Positions 8,998 to 12,443 of a stretch of 12,443 nucleotides of DNA are shown here, piece after piece. The notes beneath the pieces were generated by a model. That model ran no database searches, was not told where the DNA came from, and worked only from the letters and a program-made list of their open reading frames with translations. The DNA comes from an uncultured Prevotella sp. (GTDB taxonomy: Bacteria; Bacteroidota; Bacteroidia; Bacteroidales; Bacteroidaceae): contig CAKQDQ010000070.1 in NCBI GenBank assembly GCA_934229335.1, forward strand, positions 1 through 12,443. The letters run 5' to 3'. How positions within the stretch are numbered: position 1 is the first letter of the stretch; every line of letters begins with the position of its first letter. The position numbers were made by a program, and so were the translations under genes.

Positions 8998-9080
8998 AAA
9001 GAACAGGCATCTTCTCTGTAAATATCATCCATCCATCATTCCTCATCCTACATAAAAAATATTAAAGACAACAAAGAAAT

Positions 9081-9542
9081 ATGCTTACAATCACATCTTA
9101 CGAAGACTTCGCACAGTACGAAGGCAAGGTGCTCGGCACATCAGACTACATTCAGCTAACACAAGAGCGCATCAACCTCTTTGCCGATGCTACGCTCGAC
9201 CATCAGTGGATACACGTAGACACAGAGAAGGCAAAAAAAGAGAGCCAGTTTGGTACAACCATAGCCCACGGTTACCTTACACTCTCAGTGTTGCCATACC
9301 TCTGGAACCAGATAGTAGACGTAAAGAACGTTAAGATGCTCGTTAACTACGGCATCGACAAGATGAAGTTTGGCACGCCAGTACTCTCAGGGCAGAGCCT
9401 TTCGCTCACCACATCGCTCCACAGCATCGCCAACCTTCGCGGAGCCGTAAAGACAGAAGTAAAGTTCACCATGAATGTAAAGGAGACAGGAAAGAAGGCG
9501 ATAGAAGGTATCGCAATATTCATTTACTATTTCAATAACTAA
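9081..9542 (+). CDS. MaoC-like (R)-hydratase / hot-dog dehydratase
   Basis: A 153-residue cytoplasmic protein of the MaoC/NodN-like single hot-dog family. Members add or remove water across 2-enoyl-thioester double bonds, using an Asp/His pair. The hydratase-2 type motif is ADATLDHQWIHVD (35-47), where D40 and H45 match the catalytic pair, followed by FGTTIAHGYLTLS (57-69), the usual conserved helix. Length fits a complete single-domain member that acts as a homodimer. The substrate cannot be told from sequence; fatty-acid or acyl-thioester metabolism is likely, but no other genes of such a pathway are nearby. It stands alone between the tandem repeat and the inverted-repeat modules, 190 bases after the kinase and 198 bases before the glycosidase, so it is probably transcribed on its own. 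No SD sequence is seen before the ATG. Confidence 0.88.
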   Translation: MLTITSYEDFAQYEGKVLGTSDYIQLTQERINLFADATLDHQWIHVDTEKAKKESQFGTTIAHGYLTLSVLPYLWNQIVDVKNVKMLVNYGIDKMKFGTPVLSGQSLSLTTSLHSIANLRGAVKTEVKFTMNVKETGKKAIEGIAIFIYYFNN

Positions 9543-9558
9543 GAATGATTACAGGTTC

Positions 9559-9625
9559 GGTCGTTTAGTCGTTTGGTCGTTAGGTAGAAAGAGTTATTAA
9601 CCTAACGCAAAACAACTAAGCGACC
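9559..9625. repeat. Imperfect hairpin repeat module A
   Basis: The left arm (9559-9585) is built from CGTTTAGT / CGTTTGGT / CGTTAGGT words. The right arm (9600-9625) is its imperfect complement, with a perfect 8-bp inner stem CGTTAGGT/ACCTAACG closing a 14-base loop that contains GAGTTATTA. Several outer mismatches and one bulge occur. It sits 16 bases after the MaoC-like gene and could end that transcript as a strong hairpin, but no T-run follows. It shares its words and its loop-side GAGT.A.TAACCT sequence with module B. Confidence 0.75.
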
Positions 9626-9637
9626 AAATTATGTGTG

Positions 9638-9725
9638 GTTTAGTGGTTTGGTTGTTTGGTGGCATAGTGGAATGAGTAATAACCTTCAACCATCAGCCAT
9701 TAACTAAACCACCAAACCACTAAAC
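9638..9725. repeat. Imperfect hairpin repeat module B before GH43 gene
   Basis: The left arm 9638-9659 (starting GTTTAGTGGTTTGGT) and the right arm 9704-9725 are inverted repeats matching at 20 of 22 positions, separated by 44 bases. The spacer contains GAGTAATAACCT, close to GAGTTATTAACCT in module A, so A and B look like two tandem, diverged copies of one element. The right arm ends 15 bases before the glycosidase ATG and therefore forms its leader or promoter region. Similar low-complexity words continue to 9735. Confidence 0.75.
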
Positions 9726-9740
9726 AACTAAACAATTACT

Positions 9741-10859
9741 ATGCTAAAAACAATCTCAACACTTGCCGCTGCGTTGACATTCACCCTCTGCGGCACAGCC
9801 AATGCACAAAGCCTCACCGAGGCAGGCACAGCAAAGACCCCAGAGTGCTGCGTGAAGATGCAGCAGGGACAGCCCATACTCCCCGGTTTCCATGCCGACC
9901 CAGAGGTGCTTTACTCTAACAAGACAAAGAAATACTACATCTATTCCACCACCGACGGTGTGCCGGGGTGGGGAGGTTACTACTTCACCGTCTTCTCATC
10001 ATGCGACCTCAAGACATGGAAAGACGAGGGCATAATGCTCGACGTGAAAAGCGAGCAAGTGCCATGGGCAACAGGCAACGCCTGGGCACCATGCATCATA
10101 GAGCGCAAGCAGAAAGACGGTACATACAAGTACTACTTCTACTTCTCTGCCCACAACCCCAAGAGCAACCGCAAGGAGATAAGCGTAGCCGTCAGCAACG
10201 ACCCCGTAGGCCCCTTCACCGCACTCGACCATGCTATCGTTACCGATGCCGACAGACCAGCCTCGCGCAAGGGTGGACAGGCAATCGACGTCGACGTGTT
10301 CCAAGACCCTAAGAGCGGCAAGTACTACCTCTACTGGGGTAATGGCTTCGCAGCAGGAGCAGAACTCAACGACGACATGATGTCAATAAAGAAAGAGACC
10401 ACCGTTGACCTCACGCCAAAGGGCGGAAACCTACAGACATGGGCTTACCGCGAAGCGACATACGTGTTCTACCGCAAGGGAAAGTACTACATGCAGTGGT
10501 CTGTTGACGACACTGGCTCACCCAACTACCACGTCTGCTACGCTACAGCCAAGAACCCGCTCGGTCCCTTCACCATCGACCCAGAGCACTACAACGTGCT
10601 GAAGCAAGTGCCAGAGAAAGAGATATACGGCACAGCCCACAACAGCATCTTGCAGATACCAGGCAAAGACGAGTGGTACATCGTATATCACCGCATTAAC
10701 AAGAACTTCGTAAACAAGCGCGAAGGCGGTGGTCCTGGCGTACACCGCGAGGTATGCATCGACCGTATGCTGTTCGACAAGAAAGGCAACATCATCCCCG
10801 TAGTACCCACACATGAGGGCGTAGCACCGCTGAAATGTAAGAACAAGTGTAAGAAATAA
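9741..10859 (+). CDS. Secreted family 43-type glycoside hydrolase
   Basis: A 372-residue protein with a signal peptide (cleavage near ANA-Q, residues 20-23), so it is periplasmic or surface-exposed. The rest fits a five-bladed beta-propeller GH43-type hydrolase, the family of arabinofuranosidases, xylosidases and arabinanases. Likely catalytic residues: base D53 in GFHADPE, pKa-modulating D183 in AIDVDVFQD, acid E238 in YREATYVFYRKGKYY. H300 in GTAHNSI matches the buried metal-site His, and HREVCIDRMLFD (335-346) is the usual last-blade segment. There is no extra carbohydrate-binding module and no SusC/SusD pair, other glycosidase or regulator beside it, so the substrate cannot be inferred from context. 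An unusual Cys/Lys-rich end (KCKNKCKK) and Cys36-Cys37 near the N-terminus could form disulfides. The upp gene follows after 15 bases, suggesting co-transcription. The exact GH family and subfamily need a profile search. Confidence 0.85.
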   Translation: MLKTISTLAAALTFTLCGTANAQSLTEAGTAKTPECCVKMQQGQPILPGFHADPEVLYSNKTKKYYIYSTTDGVPGWGGYYFTVFSSCDLKTWKDEGIMLDVKSEQVPWATGNAWAPCIIERKQKDGTYKYYFYFSAHNPKSNRKEISVAVSNDPVGPFTALDHAIVTDADRPASRKGGQAIDVDVFQDPKSGKYYLYWGNGFAAGAELNDDMMSIKKETTVDLTPKGGNLQTWAYREATYVFYRKGKYYMQWSVDDTGSPNYHVCYATAKNPLGPFTIDPEHYNVLKQVPEKEIYGTAHNSILQIPGKDEWYIVYHRINKNFVNKREGGGPGVHREVCIDRMLFDKKGNIIPVVPTHEGVAPLKCKNKCKK

Positions 10860-10874
10860 AACAACAAGAAAGCA

Positions 10875-11534
10875 ATGAAGATAAACAACCTTAGCGCGCA
10901 AGACTCTATCATCAACCGTTACCTCGCAGAGATGAGAGACTGTGAGTATCAGCAAAACCGTCTGCTCTTCCGTAATAATATCAAGAGAATAGGCGAGTAT
11001 GAGGCATTTGAAATCTCAAAGACCTTAGACTACGAGAAGCGTGACATCGCTACACCACTTGGTGTGGCTACCCTTAACTTCCCTATCGACAAGATAGTCA
11101 TCGGAACAATCTTCCGTGCGGGACTGCCCTTCCATGAGGGATTCCTCAACGTCTTTGACCATTCAGGCAATGCTTTTGTCAGTGCCTATCGCGAATACAC
11201 CAACCAGGCGCACACCGAGGTAGGCGTACACATAGAGTATCTCGCCACACCAGAGATAGATGGCAAGACACTCATCATCGCCGACCCTATGCTTGCCACA
11301 GGCATCAGTATGGAGATGGGCTTAAAGGCCATACTCACTAAGGGCACACCGAAACACATTCACGTAGCCTGTGTACTTGCCGCGCCAGAGGGCATAGAGC
11401 ACGTTCGCAACACCTTCCCAGACGACAAAACCACAATATGGTGCGCGTCAATAGACGAGGGACTAAACGAGCATAAGTACATCGTGCCAGGTTTTGGCGA
11501 TGCAGGCGACCTCTGTTACGGTAGCAAACTGTAA
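10875..11534 (+). CDS. upp: Uracil phosphoribosyltransferase
   Basis: A 219-residue cytosolic pyrimidine-salvage enzyme: uracil plus PRPP gives UMP and pyrophosphate. The PRPP-binding loop is IIADPMLATGIS (134-145). The segment IFRAGLPFHEG (79-89) carries the conserved Arg. The C-terminal GFGDAGDLCYG (206-216) is the uracil-binding loop typical of Upp. Length is close to the usual 205-220 residues, and the protein is complete. The ATG at 10875 lies 15 bases after the glycosidase stop, with no SD-like sequence, which points to a shared transcript, though no functional link between the two is obvious. The codons and motifs look native. Downstream lies a long non-coding region starting with a large palindrome that could stabilise or end the message. 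Confidence 0.95.
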   Translation: MKINNLSAQDSIINRYLAEMRDCEYQQNRLLFRNNIKRIGEYEAFEISKTLDYEKRDIATPLGVATLNFPIDKIVIGTIFRAGLPFHEGFLNVFDHSGNAFVSAYREYTNQAHTEVGVHIEYLATPEIDGKTLIIADPMLATGISMEMGLKAILTKGTPKHIHVACVLAAPEGIEHVRNTFPDDKTTIWCASIDEGLNEHKYIVPGFGDAGDLCYGSKL

Positions 11535-11567
11535 TATGATTCATTTAAGTTTCGGATATAGGCAGGA

Positions 11568-11767
11568 ACGGGCTGAAAGCCCAACAAGCCCATAGCCCAG
11601 GGCAAGCGAAGCGACACCCTGGGTAACCGATTCCCAGTGAAATTTCGCCCTGTAAGGGCAAAAGCTTGAAATAATGTAATGCTTTTGCCCTTTCAGGGCG
11701 ACATCCCTAACGAATGCCTCCCCAGGGTGTTGCCCTGGGCTATGTGCTCATTGGGCTTTCAGCCCGT
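11568..11767. repeat. 200-bp nested palindromic element
   Basis: Three concentric inverted-repeat pairs are present. The outer arms 11568-11605 and 11730-11767 match at 35 of 38 positions. The middle arms CACCCTGGG (11615-11623) and CCCAGGGTG (11721-11729) match perfectly. The central 21-bp arms 11645-11665 and 11681-11701 have one mismatch around a 15-base loop. Only the left side has an extra GCGAAGCGA (11606-11614). Each arm is itself made of small palindromes (GGGCTGAAAGCCC, GCCCTGTAAGGGC). No coding frame lies inside. It could be a non-autonomous mobile or REP-like element, or a large terminator/stability structure after upp. The word ATTTAAGT occurs on both sides (11543-11550, 11795-11802). 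Confidence 0.9.
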
Positions 11768-11802
11768 ACTTCTTTACCCAAACTTCTGTAAATTATTTAA
11801 GT

Positions 11803-11828
11803 ACGTAATACGTTAATACGTAGAACGT
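11803..11828. repeat. ACGT-periodic short repeat
   Basis: Four ACGT words start at 11803, 11810, 11818 and 11825, a spacing of 7-8 bases, within TACGTAA-like units. The stretch lies directly before the 11836-11911 hairpin. It may be a degenerate tandem repeat or clustered binding sites. Chance in AT-rich DNA cannot be ruled out. Confidence 0.4.
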
Positions 11829-11835
11829 AGTAGGC

Positions 11836-11911
11836 AATGCCTCTATATCAGGCTTACAACTCAGCGTAGCATCACGTTTGCGCTGACACGTTAGGCTGAT
11901 ATAGAGGCATT
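11836..11911. repeat. 76-bp hairpin with perfect 16-bp base
   Basis: The 16-base arms at 11836-11851 (AATGCCTCTATATCAG) and 11896-11911 are perfect inverted repeats. After a symmetric 9+9 partly paired internal loop, TCAGCG (11861-11866) pairs with CGCTGA (11881-11886) around a 14-base tip. This gives two 31-base arms with about 26 pairs. It lies between the large palindrome and the promoter candidate and overlaps no gene. It could be a bidirectional terminator, a structured RNA, or a small mobile-element remnant. Confidence 0.85.
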
Positions 11912-12016
11912 ATTCGTATCTATCAGAATTACCTAAATGTTGGTATTTACATTATTTCTCATCGTAGAGACAGCGTTAAATACTACCAATGCCTGTGTAG
12001 TTACAGAAAAAAGCAG

Positions 12017-12024
12017 TAACTTTG
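12017..12024 (+). promoter_or_regulatory. Bacteroidetes-type -7 promoter element before feoA
   Basis: TAACTTTG matches the Bacteroidetes sigma factor -7 consensus TAnnTTTG exactly and is followed by CA, a frequent context. About 19 bases upstream is TGTG (11994-11997), a weak match to the -33 TTTG. Transcription would start near 12030 and run into the feoA gene with a leader of about 220 bases. Confidence 0.5.
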
Positions 12025-12252
12025 CAATTGGAAAAGACAAAAAAAAATATATGTATGATTACATTAGAACGTCAATAAGGGCGAGAGCAAAGCTATGGAA
12101 TCGCATAGTGATAACTACCACTTCGTCGTGCAATAGGGATGCGTTCGTTAGGTAATTAGATACATCCCTTGAAAAGAAATGCTAACGAGGGGATATTTTG
12201 AATCATCACCCAGCACTGTAATCATATTTATTAAATAATAATTTCAAAAACA
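12025..12252 (+). other. Long leader of the feoA gene with possible RNA structure
   Basis: No credible gene. If the 12017 promoter is used, this is a leader of about 220 bases. It contains dyads AGGGATG (12135-12141) / CATCCCT (12163-12169) and CGTTAG (12146-12151) / CTAACG (12182-12187), which are interleaved rather than nested, a pseudoknot-like order. The segment TGCGTTCGTTAGG (12140-12152) is nearly the reverse complement of 11705-11717 inside the large palindrome, so part of this leader may be a repeat remnant. I recognise no known riboswitch and no clear Fur site. Confidence 0.35.
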
Positions 12253-12443
12253 ATGACCCTCTCAGAACTAAATATTCATCAATCAGCCCATATCGACAGC
12301 GTAGGCGGCGAAGGCTCCTTGCGCCAGCATTTCCTTGACATGGGACTCATTCCCGGTGCTACCGTCACACTGCGTAAGTTCGCTCCCATGGGCGACCCAA
12401 TGCAGTTTGAGCTACATGGCTATGAGCTTACCCTACGTAAGGC
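12253..12443 (+). CDS. feoA: Ferrous iron transport protein, FeoA domain (3' end outside window)
   Basis: Sixty-three codons of an open frame starting at ATG 12253 (MTLSELNIHQSAHID...). The sequence fits the SH3-like FeoA fold: the opening MTLSEL, the GSLRQHFLDMGLIPGATVTL core (residues 21-40, the conserved R-L-x-x-G-x-x-P-G type block) and the MGDPMQFELHGYELTLRK strand block (residues 46-63) are typical. FeoA assists the FeoB GTPase-permease in importing Fe(II), important for anaerobes. In many Bacteroidetes FeoA is fused to the N-terminus of FeoB, so this may be the start of either a small feoA gene or a feoAB fusion; the window ends before this can be decided. No SD is seen; the upstream 60 bases are AT-rich. 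Confidence 0.88.
   Translation, partial: MTLSELNIHQSAHIDSVGGEGSLRQHFLDMGLIPGATVTLRKFAPMGDPMQFELHGYELTLRK

Noticed and set aside
8775..9046. Minus-strand frames of 69-85 codons across the tandem repeat, rich in Tyr, Phe, Leu and Ser
   Set aside because: The hydrophobic peptide repeats simply translate the 22-bp DNA repeat; no gene-like start context or domain.
10518..10955. 145-codon minus-strand open frame across GH43 and upp
   Set aside because: Antisense shadow of two well-supported genes; no recognisable motif.
11937..12155. 72-codon open frame starting with ATG in the region before feoA
   Set aside because: It overlaps the promoter element at 12017 and the structured leader, has a low-complexity A-rich middle (KDKKKY), matches no family I recognise, and its end reads through the repeat-like TGCGTTCGTTAGG word. 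It is most likely non-coding.
12195..12252. Fur-type operator before feoA
   Set aside because: The sequence is only AT-rich with weak dyad symmetry; I could not place a convincing Fur box.

Overview
The window looks like chromosomal DNA of an anaerobic Bacteroidetes bacterium, most likely Prevotella or a close relative. The reasons are the family signatures of the fumarate reductase subunits, a TAnnTTTG-type promoter element, starts without Shine-Dalgarno sequences, sensor kinases with periplasmic substrate-binding domains, and GC-rich intergenic palindromes. No rRNA, tRNA, CRISPR array, transposase or phage gene was seen. All recognised genes lie on the + strand.

Layout: (1) 2-2435 holds the 3' part of the fumarate reductase/succinate dehydrogenase flavoprotein gene (frdA/sdhA) and a complete iron-sulfur subunit gene (frdB/sdhB). 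They are separated by 163 bases carrying C-rich and G-rich inverted repeats, and a related hairpin follows frdB. (2) 2841-8890 holds two long tandem paralogous membrane sensor kinases. Each has a signal peptide, a periplasmic solute-binding (Venus-flytrap) domain, one membrane segment, about three PAS-like domains and a histidine-kinase core. The second has an intact core. The first has Tyr in place of the phospho-accepting His and also lost N-box and G2-box residues, so it reads as a pseudokinase. No response regulator is encoded here. (3) 8910-8997 is a four-copy 22-bp tandem repeat, followed by a small MaoC-like hot-dog dehydratase gene. (4) 9559-9725 contains two successive imperfect inverted-repeat modules built from GTTTAGT-like words, directly before a secreted GH43-type glycosidase gene. 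The uracil phosphoribosyltransferase gene (upp) follows after 15 bases. (5) 11535-12252 has no convincing gene. It carries a 200-bp nested palindrome (11568-11767), an ACGT-periodic stretch, a 76-bp hairpin (11836-11911) and a promoter candidate. (6) 12253 to the end is the start of a FeoA-domain ferrous-iron transport gene (feoA or a feoAB fusion).

How the parts fit: the frd genes serve anaerobic fumarate respiration and succinate formation. The two kinases could form one sensory module in which the degenerate partner modulates the active one, which is an inference. GH43 and upp may share a transcript. The most unusual content is the pseudokinase/kinase tandem and the number of distinct palindromic or tandem intergenic elements, one in almost every gap.
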